From contig JBGALI010000010.1 of assembly GCA_044223975.1 (NCBI GenBank), positions 62,001-126,000 of the forward strand: DNA of 64,000 nt. The letters are read 5' to 3'. This DNA comes from CAZCPB01 sp044223975 (GTDB lineage Bacteria; Planctomycetota; Phycisphaerae; Phycisphaerales; UBA1924). Positions 1-7,944 of this stretch are shown here, in pieces. Within the stretch, counting starts at the first letter, position 1. Every line of letters starts with the position of its first letter. The position numbers were made by a program, and so were the translations under genes. Under the pieces are notes generated by a model. That model was not told the origin of the DNA, did no database searches, and worked only from the letters and a program-made list of their open reading frames with translations.

Positions 1-2424
1 CTCCATCGCAAAGCTCACGTTGTTCTGCTCGCGCGCATCCATGTACTCAAGGTGGGGCACGGCCTTCATCGGGTCCGGGTCGTCGAGGTACAGCTTGGCC
101 AGCAGCCGGTGCGGCAAGGGGTCGACCGGGCGGGCAGCGCCGTAGCGGTCCAGCAGGGGGATCATCGACGCGTTCGCCGTGCCCGCGGACTGCAACAACT
201 CCATCGACACCGCCACCGACAGCACCTGCGGGTGGGCCGGGTACGCCTGGAGCCAGCGGTTGACCATCTCGGTCGTGGGCTCTGGCAATTCGCCCGGAGC
301 CTGGCCATCCTTGGCGGCTTCGCGGGCCTCGGTCTCGAGCAGTTGCCGCAGGGTCGGCACGCCCTCGGGCAGGCTCATCCCCCACTGCTGCACCTGGTCT
401 TTGGCCCAGGCCTTGAACTCGTCCACGAACTGCGCGCGGGACATTCCCAGCACCTGCTGCATTGCCGCGGCTTCGTTGTCGCCGGCCCCGTAGCGGTCCA
501 TCAGCTTCAACGGGGCCTCGGGACCCCAGCGATCGATCATAAACTCGTACATCCAGTGGCCCTGCGCGTACGCCAAGCCGCGGTCCTGCTGACGCTTGGG
601 CCGCACGAACGCCACGTTGATCTCGTCGAGGTCGAACAGCTCGTCGCGCTCCAGCGTGCGCGTGAGCAGCTGGCAGCGGTCGTAGTTCCGGGGGGCATCC
701 TCGAGGAACACGGCCGCGGCCTCGGTGAACCAGTGCGGCAGGCGGTTCTTGGTGCGCGCGAGCGTCACCGTGTGCGTGAACTCGTGCTGCAGCACCCGGG
801 CCCAGTCGTAGGGCCCCATCGACGAGCCCGCGCCCGAGCGCGGCGACTCCATCGCGATCAGCGGGCCGGTCGATGCCGCGATGGTGTGCACCTGCGGCAT
901 GCCCGTGACGCGCACGGCGAACGTCGCGTGGTCGGGCATGAGCTCGATGATCGTCTTCCCCGGCGGGGCGTAGTCGATCCCGCCGCGTCCGTTGCCGGTG
1001 ACGCGGGCGTACAGCCTTTCCAGCGCCGGCATCATCTCCGCGCCCATGACCTCGTCGATCCCCGGACGGCAGCGGACGACGAAGTGCTCGCCCTCGTAGC
1101 GGACAAAGCTCTTCACATCGCGAGCAAGTTTCAGGCAGTTGGCCGCGCGGACGTTGAACGGGTCGAGCGCCGTGGACTTCTCGAGCGCCGCGATCGCCTC
1201 ATCGTCCCACGCCGCCTGGATGCACAACAAGCCAAGCTCAAGGGCCGGCTCGGGCCAGCCAGGCGCCCGCTTCATCGCCTCGCGCAGGCGCTCCGCCCCC
1301 GCCGCGTACTGCCGGCGCTGCGAGAGCACACGCCCGGTTTCGAGGAGCGCCAGCGGCGAGCCGGGCCACAGGCGGTCGAACTCCGCCATGACCTGCGCGG
1401 CCTTCACATCGTCGTATTTTCCTGCCGCGGCAGCGGCTCGCAGGGCCAGTGCCGCCTCCATCGCCGGAAACTTCTCGGCGATCGGCGCCAGTGCCAACTC
1501 CGCGCTCTCGGCATCGTTCTGCTTGAGTCGAAGCCTTGCCGCGAGCAGCGCCCCCTCGACCGACCCCGGCCCGGCCAGCTCGTCGAGCTTCTCGACCATC
1601 TTCTGAGCCCGGGCAAAGTCGAACTGGTCCACCGAGATGCGCCCCAGGAGCGCCCACGCCTGCGCGTTCCTGGGGTTCAGCGAGATCGCCTGCTGCAGGG
1701 CCTTGAGGGCCTCGTCGGTGTTGTCCTTCTCGTCGAGCAGCCGCGCCTCGGCCAGAGGGGCGCCCGGATCGAGCCGATCGAGCTTCTCCCTCGCCTTGGC
1801 GAGCATCGACATCATGGCGCGGAAGTCGTCCTGGGCCCGCCGCCCTTCTTCACCCGCGACCTCGGGCAGGCGCACGCGGAGCTGCAGCGCCAGCACGCCC
1901 TCCACCAGCTCGGCGGCGTTCTTGAGTTCCACCTCGTTGAGCACGCGGTGAACCTCATCGAGTTCCTTCTTCGCATCTTCGAACCGCCCGAGCGAAAGCA
2001 GCGCCTCCGCACGGACCCGCCGCGCCCGCATCGACGTGGATTCCGCCAGCGCTGCCGCGGCGCCCGGGCCGTCGCCCCGGCGCAGCATCGCCTCGGCGCG
2101 GTCCTCGAGCGACGCCGCCGGGTCCATCAGGGACGGGTCGTCGTACGCCCCGCGCATCATCGCCGCCCGCGCCGCCAGCGCCGGCGAGTTGAGGTCGCTC
2201 TTTTCCCACAGCCCGTGCCGGACGCGCAGCTCGCGCCGCTCGTCCTCGGACAGGTACGACGCGTCCAGCAACTGCTTGAGGGCCGGCGAAGTCTCCGGAC
2301 CGTCGGACTCCTGGCGTGCCAACCCCTCGCGCGCCAGCCCCGCGCTCACCACGATCGCCAGCGCGCACAGCGTCCGCGCTCCGCGCCCAACTCGACGCGA
2401 CCTCGCCACGCTCCGTCGTGCCAC
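1..2424 (-). CDS. TPR-rich exported metalloprotease-like protein (3' end outside window)
   Basis: The minus-strand frame is open from about 2424 to the window edge (808 codons, C-terminus missing). GTG at 2424 follows a GGAG six bases upstream; GTG at 2409 is the alternative. The N-terminus is basic then hydrophobic (RTLCALAIVVSAG), a signal peptide. The middle is Ala/Leu/Glu helical repeats of TPR type. The C-terminal part carries HEFTH near 770-786, followed by WFTEAAAVFLED, which fits the HEXXH plus downstream glutamate of gluzincin (peptidase MA-like) metalloproteases. Role inferred: cell-envelope peptidase or scaffold with TPR protein contacts; substrate unknown. It is the last gene of a minus-strand run that begins at 11601. 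Confidence 0.75.
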   Translation of the reverse strand, partial: MARRSVARSRRVGRGARTLCALAIVVSAGLAREGLARQESDGPETSPALKQLLDASYLSEDERRELRVRHGLWEKSDLNSPALAARAAMMRGAYDDPSLMDPAASLEDRAEAMLRRGDGPGAAAALAESTSMRARRVRAEALLSLGRFEDAKKELDEVHRVLNEVELKNAAELVEGVLALQLRVRLPEVAGEEGRRAQDDFRAMMSMLAKAREKLDRLDPGAPLAEARLLDEKDNTDEALKALQQAISLNPRNAQAWALLGRISVDQFDFARAQKMVEKLDELAGPGSVEGALLAARLRLKQNDAESAELALAPIAEKFPAMEAALALRAAAAAGKYDDVKAAQVMAEFDRLWPGSPLALLETGRVLSQRRQYAAGAERLREAMKRAPGWPEPALELGLLCIQAAWDDEAIAALEKSTALDPFNVRAANCLKLARDVKSFVRYEGEHFVVRCRPGIDEVMGAEMMPALERLYARVTGNGRGGIDYAPPGKTIIELMPDHATFAVRVTGMPQVHTIAASTGPLIAMESPRSGAGSSMGPYDWARVLQHEFTHTVTLARTKNRLPHWFTEAAAVFLEDAPRNYDRCQLLTRTLERDELFDLDEINVAFVRPKRQQDRGLAYAQGHWMYEFMIDRWGPEAPLKLMDRYGAGDNEAAAMQQVLGMSRAQFVDEFKAWAKDQVQQWGMSLPEGVPTLRQLLETEAREAAKDGQAPGELPEPTTEMVNRWLQAYPAHPQVLSVAVSMELLQSAGTANASMIPLLDRYGAARPVDPLPHRLLAKLYLDDPDPMKAVPHLEYMDAREQNNVSFAME

Positions 2425-2617
2425 ACGCCGCTCCGGAATCGCGCCCGCGCAGATCCGCGAACGCCGAACACACAGAACTCCGAGCACCACGCCCCCGGGC
2501 CGCACCCGGCCCGACCGGTCTTCATAACTTTCTTCGGCCCCTCCGGGCGGGGCACTCAACTCATTCGTCCCGGGCATACCCCCATGTTCGCGCGCACGCC
2601 CGGTTTTCGGACGCTCT

Positions 2618-3577
2618 TCACTTCCCGGCGGGCTCGCGGAAGTCCGTCACCACCCCGTCCCACCCCTCGGCCGCGGGCGGCGTCGACGTGTCGAGCACAC
2701 CGGGCGGAATAGCCCCGTTGAGCTTCACGTCGATGAGCCGGACGATCGACTCATTGCCGTTCTCCCCCGGCTCGGTGCCGACCGCGATGGTCCTCGCCAT
2801 GCATGGCAGCAGTCGCCCGCCGTCCTTCTCCGGCGCGTACCACAGCCGTATTTCCTTGAAGCGGTCCTGGTCCGGCCGGTCCGGCCTGGGCACGAGCCGC
2901 AGCTGCACCGACTTGGTCCTCGTTACGAACTCGATCAGCCGCTTCTGCGCCGGGTCTTTCGGATCGAGCCCGTCGGAGGCCGGCAGAAGCTCGGCGTTGT
3001 ACCGCGAGAGAATGTCCTCACGCTTCTGCCCGATCGGAATTGGGAACGGCCCCTCACCGATCTTGAGGGGATCGAAATTCTGCCCCGGCGGCACCACCTG
3101 CTTTTTGGAGAACCGCTTCTCCCGCGAGTTCTTGTCGAGCAGCCACTGCCCGTCGAAGACGTACAGGCAAGGATCGTTGTCGACCGTCCCGTCACCGCGG
3201 ACGAACGTGTCGAACTCGATCGCAAAGCGCCGACCCTGAACGCCCGCGTTCTGGAAGTACAGCCGTCCGGAGCGCGTCTGCTTGTCGCCGACGGTCGCCA
3301 GGATCTTGTTGTAGACGATCTGCGCCGTGAGCGACGTCATGCCCTTGTCCGCGTCCTCGAGCGACACGAGCAACTCGTCGGCGTTGGCGAACCCCGCGCC
3401 CGGCGCCGGCTTGGGCGGAGACTTCACCACGATCGGCGGGAATTCCTGCGGCGGGTTGGTGACCGTCTGCTCCGTCGGAGCCTGCGCCGGCGTGGTTGAA
3501 GGGCTCGGCTCTGCGGGCGGCTGCGGAGCGCACACCAGCATGGCTCGCACGATCAGGCCCAGCACACTCGTGGTCAT
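2618..3577 (-). CDS. Exported LolA-like protein
   Basis: A 319-residue protein with an N-terminal hydrophobic stretch, then a Pro/Thr-rich linker (about residues 17-55). The rest is beta-rich, with phrases such as GRLYFQNAG, FAIEFDTF, DGQWLLDKN and the pattern of an unwound half-barrel seen in outer-membrane lipoprotein carrier (LolA)-like proteins. ATG at 3577 has AAGGAG six bases upstream. The family call is by pattern only and the lipid cargo is unknown. It lies between the acyltransferase and the TPR metalloprotease on the same strand, which fits an envelope function. Confidence 0.55.
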   Translation of the reverse strand: MTTSVLGLIVRAMLVCAPQPPAEPSPSTTPAQAPTEQTVTNPPQEFPPIVVKSPPKPAPGAGFANADELLVSLEDADKGMTSLTAQIVYNKILATVGDKQTRSGRLYFQNAGVQGRRFAIEFDTFVRGDGTVDNDPCLYVFDGQWLLDKNSREKRFSKKQVVPPGQNFDPLKIGEGPFPIPIGQKREDILSRYNAELLPASDGLDPKDPAQKRLIEFVTRTKSVQLRLVPRPDRPDQDRFKEIRLWYAPEKDGGRLLPCMARTIAVGTEPGENGNESIVRLIDVKLNGAIPPGVLDTSTPPAAEGWDGVVTDFREPAGK

Positions 3578-3678
3578 ATCCGCTCCTTGGCGTACGAAGC
3601 GGGAGCATAGTTCCCGCCGCCAATGTTCGACGCCGAGCCGGCTCCGGGGTGCCGTGCCGCGTGGCGCCGATCAGGCTT

Positions 3679-4392
3679 TCACCCGTCCCCCGGCGCCGCC
3701 ACCGGCCACCCCGTCCATTCGGCGTACCTCCGCTCAAGGTCCCGCGCGATCTGCTCGGGTTTCATCCCCTCTTTCGGGTACCTGATCAGCGGCATAACCC
3801 GCACGCGCGTGCGGCTGGGCTTGAACAGGCTCCCCCACGCGGTTGCCGCGTACGGCGCTCCCTCGATCACCAGCGGCAGCACCGGCGCCCCCGTCTTGGC
3901 GATGATCAACCCCACGCCCGGAATAAACGGCAGGAGCACGCCCGCGGGCCGCTCGATCCCACCCTCTGGGAAAATCCCCACCGCCGTCCCCGCCGCCACC
4001 GCGCGGATCGCCGCCCGCGCCGACGCGAGCTCGCGCCCGCTGCCCGCCACCGGGATGATCTCCATCCACTCCCAGAGCCCCTTGAGCGCCGGCAGCATCA
4101 TCGACTCGATCATCATCCAGCGCACGTAGAACGGCAGCGTCGCCTGGATCACCAGGGGGTCGATCCCCGACGCGTGGTTCGCCACCACCAGCAGCCCGCC
4201 CCCGGCACTTCGCGGCACGTTGTCCAGGCCCTCCACCCGCAGGCCGTGAAACACGCGGCAGTACACGCCGCACACCAGCGCCGCCATCCCCGTCAGCACA
4301 TCCTCGCGCGGCCCGCGCATCACCGCGCGCGAAAACACCGCCAGTAGCGCGGCAACGAGCGTCCCTGCCAGTGCCCACAAGAAAAATGCCAC
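3679..4392 (-). CDS. plsC: 1-acyl-sn-glycerol-3-phosphate acyltransferase family protein
   Basis: A 237-residue membrane-associated acyltransferase of the PlsC/LPLAT family, which moves an acyl chain to the sn-2 position of lysophosphatidate in phospholipid synthesis. The N-terminus is one hydrophobic helix (residues 1-22). The NHX4D catalytic motif is N72 H73 to D78, and the substrate-binding FPEG motif is at residues 141-144. The start is GTG at 4392. A start just downstream of the YHS/cytochrome fusion suggests shared transcription. Related lipid acyltransferases (for example ornithine-lipid types) cannot be excluded. Confidence 0.85.
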   Translation of the reverse strand: MAFFLWALAGTLVAALLAVFSRAVMRGPREDVLTGMAALVCGVYCRVFHGLRVEGLDNVPRSAGGGLLVVANHASGIDPLVIQATLPFYVRWMMIESMMLPALKGLWEWMEIIPVAGSGRELASARAAIRAVAAGTAVGIFPEGGIERPAGVLLPFIPGVGLIIAKTGAPVLPLVIEGAPYAATAWGSLFKPSRTRVRVMPLIRYPKEGMKPEQIARDLERRYAEWTGWPVAAPGDG

Positions 4393-4436
4393 GGGGCAAT
4401 GCTAGTGCGCGCGGCCCGCCCCGCCCGCGCCGACAC

Positions 4437-6047
4437 TCACTGAATCTTGCCCTCGAACTTCGCCGGGTCCTCGAGGAACTGCCCGAGGCACTTGCGGCAG
4501 CAGAACCCGATCACCCGCCCCTTGTACACGAGCGCAAAGTTCGGATCGACCGGCGTGCCAAGCACCGGACAGCAGACGTTCACCGGGGCGAGCGAGACCA
4601 GTGCCGCGGCAACCGGTGAACCCGGGGGCGGCGCGTCGCTGGTCAGCTTGACCTCGGTCTCCTTCTCCACCGCGGCCGCCGCCACGCTGTCGCCCAGGTC
4701 GACTGCCAGATCAGGACGCTTGGCCCGCAGCTCGCCCGCGGCCTGGACGCTCACGCCCGAATTCCACAGGTACACCCGCTTCAGCGACGCCATCGAACAG
4801 ATCGTCACCGCCGCGCCGTCGCTCAGGTGCGTGCGCGTCAGCACGAGGTCCTCCATCACGGGCAAGTCCGCCAGCGCCTTCACGCCCGCGTCGGTCACGT
4901 CGGTGCCGGAAAGGTCGACCTTCCGGAGGTTGGGCATCTTCGCCAGCAGCGTCGCGAGGTTGTCGCCCACGCGAAGCCGCGCGGCACCGAATTCCGCGAT
5001 GTTCTCGCGCAGGGGCGTGAGGAGCGTGATCGCCTCTGCTTCGGTCATGCCCGGAGCCACGCTCAGGTCCACCGCCAGCAGGTTCGACCCCTGCGCGATC
5101 GCAGCCGCGTGCGCCAGCTTGTCGCGCAGCGCGCCGAGCGCCGCCGCGTTGGGCGCCGCCGGGCCCTTTGCCGATTCTGCCCCGGACACCACCGCCTTGG
5201 CCGCGTCCTCCGCGACCAGCGCGCCCGAGCCGGGAGCCTCCGTGCTCGTCACGTCCATCGATGCGCCCGACGCGATCCAGTCCTCGATGGCCTTGATCTC
5301 CGCGGCCGTCGGCTGCGACTTGGCCTTGGGAGGCATGTGGTCGTCGTCGTCGCGGTCCAGCCTCAGGCGGCGCACGATCTCGCTCGCGCCCGGGTTGCCC
5401 GGCGTCACCACCGGCCCAAAATCCCCGCCGCGGCTGATCGCCTCGGGAGTATTCAGCGCCAGCCCACCTTTCTTCTTGTCCGCGCCGTGGCAGGAGAAGC
5501 ACCGCTTCTCGAGGATCGGCCGCACCACGCGAACAAACTCGCTCTGAACCAGCGCGCCGTTGCTCACCGCGGGGCTCGGGTCGGTGGCGTTCGCGCCGTC
5601 GGTCGGCGCCGCCGCACGAAGTTCGGCGTTGAACGGCTCCAGAAGGTAGTTCTCCCCGTGCGTAACCCCCGCACCCTTGTGCCCGGCGACCACCATCGCC
5701 CCGGTCGCGACCGCCAGCATCAGGTAGTAAGCCCCGCGGGCGCCGGCCCGCTGCTGGACCACCGCCGCGACCAGGCACGCAATCGCCGCGGCGATGCCCA
5801 GGATCCGGTGCAGGTCCACCAGGTCCCCTTCGAAATCGCCGGAGCGGCCGAGCACGAACCCCGTCGTCGCCGTGCCGACCGCCGCGAGCGCGACCAGCCA
5901 CACAAGCGGCACACGCACCTCGGACCCAAGCGGCCTGCGGCGCAGCACCGCGAACCCCTCGAGCGCCACGAGCCCGATCAGCAGCCCGATCGGCGCGTGT
6001 AGGACCATGGGATGCAGGCGGCCGAAGAATTGAACCAGCGCGTCCAT
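4437..6047 (-). CDS. DUF2231 membrane / planctomycete cytochrome c / leucine-rich / YHS domain fusion
   Basis: A 536-residue multidomain protein; start chosen at ATG 6047 because the sequence becomes a membrane domain at once (FFGRLHPMVLHAPIG). Residues 1-125 hold four hydrophobic helices of DUF2231 type. A planctomycete cytochrome c domain follows, with CFSCH at residues 183-187. Residues about 350-470 carry leucine-rich phrases (LRKVDLSGTDVTDAGVKAL). The C-terminus (about 490-536) is a YHS-like metal-binding domain with CCPVLG and FCCRKC. It is probably an inner-membrane redox or metal-handling protein. It lies directly downstream of the DUF1501 gene, 123 bases away across a 13-bp hairpin. 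Confidence 0.8.
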   Translation of the reverse strand: MDALVQFFGRLHPMVLHAPIGLLIGLVALEGFAVLRRRPLGSEVRVPLVWLVALAAVGTATTGFVLGRSGDFEGDLVDLHRILGIAAAIACLVAAVVQQRAGARGAYYLMLAVATGAMVVAGHKGAGVTHGENYLLEPFNAELRAAAPTDGANATDPSPAVSNGALVQSEFVRVVRPILEKRCFSCHGADKKKGGLALNTPEAISRGGDFGPVVTPGNPGASEIVRRLRLDRDDDDHMPPKAKSQPTAAEIKAIEDWIASGASMDVTSTEAPGSGALVAEDAAKAVVSGAESAKGPAAPNAAALGALRDKLAHAAAIAQGSNLLAVDLSVAPGMTEAEAITLLTPLRENIAEFGAARLRVGDNLATLLAKMPNLRKVDLSGTDVTDAGVKALADLPVMEDLVLTRTHLSDGAAVTICSMASLKRVYLWNSGVSVQAAGELRAKRPDLAVDLGDSVAAAAVEKETEVKLTSDAPPPGSPVAAALVSLAPVNVCCPVLGTPVDPNFALVYKGRVIGFCCRKCLGQFLEDPAKFEGKIQ

Positions 6048-6070
6048 TGGTCCCAGTCTATCGACCGTGC

Positions 6071-6101
6071 CACGACTTTGGAGTTCCTCTCCAAAGTCGT
6101 G
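6071..6101. repeat. Perfect 13-bp intergenic hairpin, family A
   Basis: CACGACTTTGGAG and CTCCAAAGTCGTG pair perfectly around a TTCCT loop. It sits in the gap between the DUF1501 stop and the next gene. There is no T-run, so it is not a standard terminator. Flank (GTGCCACG) and loop (TTCCT) match the hairpin at 18162-18193, while the stem differs with compensating changes. Confidence 0.8.
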
Positions 6102-6170
6102 CCCAAAGTCCGAGGGCGCCGGTCCACGCGCGGGCGCGCCCGGCCCTCCCAGGGAACGGGCAGCCAACCC

Positions 6171-7640
6171 TCACGCGATAATGTCCTTGATCACGTTCCC
6201 CGACACGTCCGTGAGCCGGAAATCCCGCCCCTGGTGCCTGAACGCCAGCTTGGTGTGCTCCATGCCCAGGAGGTGCAGCAGCGTCGCGTGCAGGTCGTGC
6301 ACCTCGGTCGGGTTCTCGACGATGTTGTAGCTGAACTCGTCGGTCTTGCCGTAGCTGATCCCCGGCTTGATCCCGCCGCCGGCGCACCACACCGTGAAGC
6401 ACCGCGGGTGGTGGTCGCGCCCGTAGTTCTCGTTGGTCAGCACGCCCTGGCTGTAGACCGTGCGCCCGAACTCTCCCGCCCACAGGATCAGCGTATCGTC
6501 CAACATGCCGCGGCGCTTGAGGTCCTTGATGAGGGCCGCCTGCGGCTGGTCCACCGCCCCACATTGGGCCTTGAGCTCGCCGGGCAGGTTGTTGTGCTGG
6601 TCCCAGCCGCGCATGTAGAGCTGGATGAACCGCACGCCGCGCTCGGCCAGCCGGCGGGCCAGCAGGCAGTTGGCCGCGAAGCTCCCGGCCTTCTTCACGT
6701 CCGGCCCGTACATCGCCAGCGTCTCTTCGTCCTCGGTCGAGAAGTCGCTGAGCTCGGGCACCGACATCTGCATGCGGTACGCCATCTCGTACTGGGCGAT
6801 GCGGGTGCGCACCTCGGGGTCGAGGCTCCGCTCCATTTCAAGCTCGTTCATCTCGCCGACGAGATCGAGCATCCGCCGGCGATCCGCGCGTGCGACGCCC
6901 TCGGGGTCCTTGAGGAACAGCACCGGGTCACCCGCCGATCGCATCTTGCACCCCTGGTGCTCGCTGGGCAGGAACCCCGAGCCCCAGAAGCGTGCCGCGA
7001 GCGCCTGCATGTTGCCCAGGCCCTGCGTGATCAGCACCACGAACGACGGCAGGTTGTCGTTCATGCTCCCCAGCCCGTAGCTGACCCACGCGCCGAACGA
7101 CGGCCGCCCCGGCTGCTGATTCCCCGTCTGGAAGAACGTGATCCCCGGCTCGTGGTTGATCGCCTCGGTGTGCATCGAGTGGATGAAGCAGATCTCGTTG
7201 GCCACCGACCCCGTGTGCGGCATGAGCTCGCTGAGCCAAGCGCCATCCTGGCTGTTCTTGTAGCGTGTGAACTTGAAGATCGAGGGCGCCACCGGGAAGC
7301 GCGACTGCCCGCTGGTCATCCCTGTCAGTCGCTGCCCCTGGCGCACCGAGTCGGGCAGGTCCTGGTTGAAGCGGTGCCGCAGCGCCGGTTTGTAGTCGTA
7401 GAGGTCAAGCTGGCTGGGCGCACCCTCCATGTGCATGTAGATGACGCGCTTGGCCTTGGGGGCAAAGTGCGGGGCGCGGGAGATCAGCACCGGCGCGCCG
7501 GCGATGTCGTTCGGGGCAGGCTCGGCCTTGAGCAGCGACGCGAGCGCCAGGGCACCGATCCCCCCGCTCACCGAGCGTGCCGCGGCGCCGAAAAACCGAC
7601 GGCGTGTCAGGTCGAGGTAGTGTTCTTCGAGGGGGTGCAT
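6171..7640 (-). CDS. DUF1501 domain-containing protein
   Basis: A 489-residue protein of the DUF1501 family, sulfatase/alkaline-phosphatase-like proteins common in planctomycetes. A twin-arginine export signal (TRRRFFGAAARS, residues 12-23) precedes a hydrophobic stretch, so folded export with a metal centre is likely. Family phrases include MHMEGAPSQLDLYDYKP, GRDHHP and WAGEFGRT. ATG at 7640 has AGGAG six bases upstream. The gene is paired with the PSD1 cytochrome gene upstream, the usual planctomycete arrangement; one 85-residue gene lies between them. Biochemical function of the family is not established. Confidence 0.92.
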   Translation of the reverse strand: MHPLEEHYLDLTRRRFFGAAARSVSGGIGALALASLLKAEPAPNDIAGAPVLISRAPHFAPKAKRVIYMHMEGAPSQLDLYDYKPALRHRFNQDLPDSVRQGQRLTGMTSGQSRFPVAPSIFKFTRYKNSQDGAWLSELMPHTGSVANEICFIHSMHTEAINHEPGITFFQTGNQQPGRPSFGAWVSYGLGSMNDNLPSFVVLITQGLGNMQALAARFWGSGFLPSEHQGCKMRSAGDPVLFLKDPEGVARADRRRMLDLVGEMNELEMERSLDPEVRTRIAQYEMAYRMQMSVPELSDFSTEDEETLAMYGPDVKKAGSFAANCLLARRLAERGVRFIQLYMRGWDQHNNLPGELKAQCGAVDQPQAALIKDLKRRGMLDDTLILWAGEFGRTVYSQGVLTNENYGRDHHPRCFTVWCAGGGIKPGISYGKTDEFSYNIVENPTEVHDLHATLLHLLGMEHTKLAFRHQGRDFRLTDVSGNVIKDIIA

Positions 7641-7662
7641 ATCCGGCTCCTGCTCATCGCTG

Positions 7663-7920
7663 CTACCAGTGCAATCGTTTCAAGAGGCCTTCCTTCGCCT
7701 TGTCCACTGCCGCTTGAAGTGTGGCTAGGTCGATCAACCAAGGCCCTTCGACATCCTGCGAATAGATCTCAAGAACAAACTTCCCACTCAGGCGACGCAT
7801 CTCCGCCAGTTGTCGACCTTCTCGTTTACTGCCTCGCACGATCAATTCCGCCACCATCTCCTCCCGGTCAGGGGGCACACAGAATGAGACGTCAATTTGA
7901 TCGGAAGGGCTCGTCGTCAT
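7663..7920 (-). CDS. Small hypothetical protein between PSD1 and DUF1501
   Basis: An 85-residue cytoplasmic protein, acidic and helical in its second half (DLATLQAAVDKAKEGLLKRL). No signal peptide or membrane segment. ATG at 7920 has GAGG close upstream. Gaps of 24 and 22 bases to its neighbours indicate one transcript with PSD1 and DUF1501. The family is not recognised. The fold looks like a short beta-sheet (VSFCVPP, ELIVRG, KFVLEIYS) followed by a helix. Confidence 0.7.
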   Translation of the reverse strand: MTTSPSDQIDVSFCVPPDREEMVAELIVRGSKREGRQLAEMRRLSGKFVLEIYSQDVEGPWLIDLATLQAAVDKAKEGLLKRLHW

Positions 7921-7944
7921 CCTCTGTCCTCGCAGACCCGCGGA

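Noticed and set aside
52..2712. 886-residue plus-strand reading frame antisense to the TPR metalloprotease
   Set aside because: Arg/His/Pro/Val-rich filler with no domain; it mirrors the codons of the real minus-strand gene, a known effect in GC-rich DNA.
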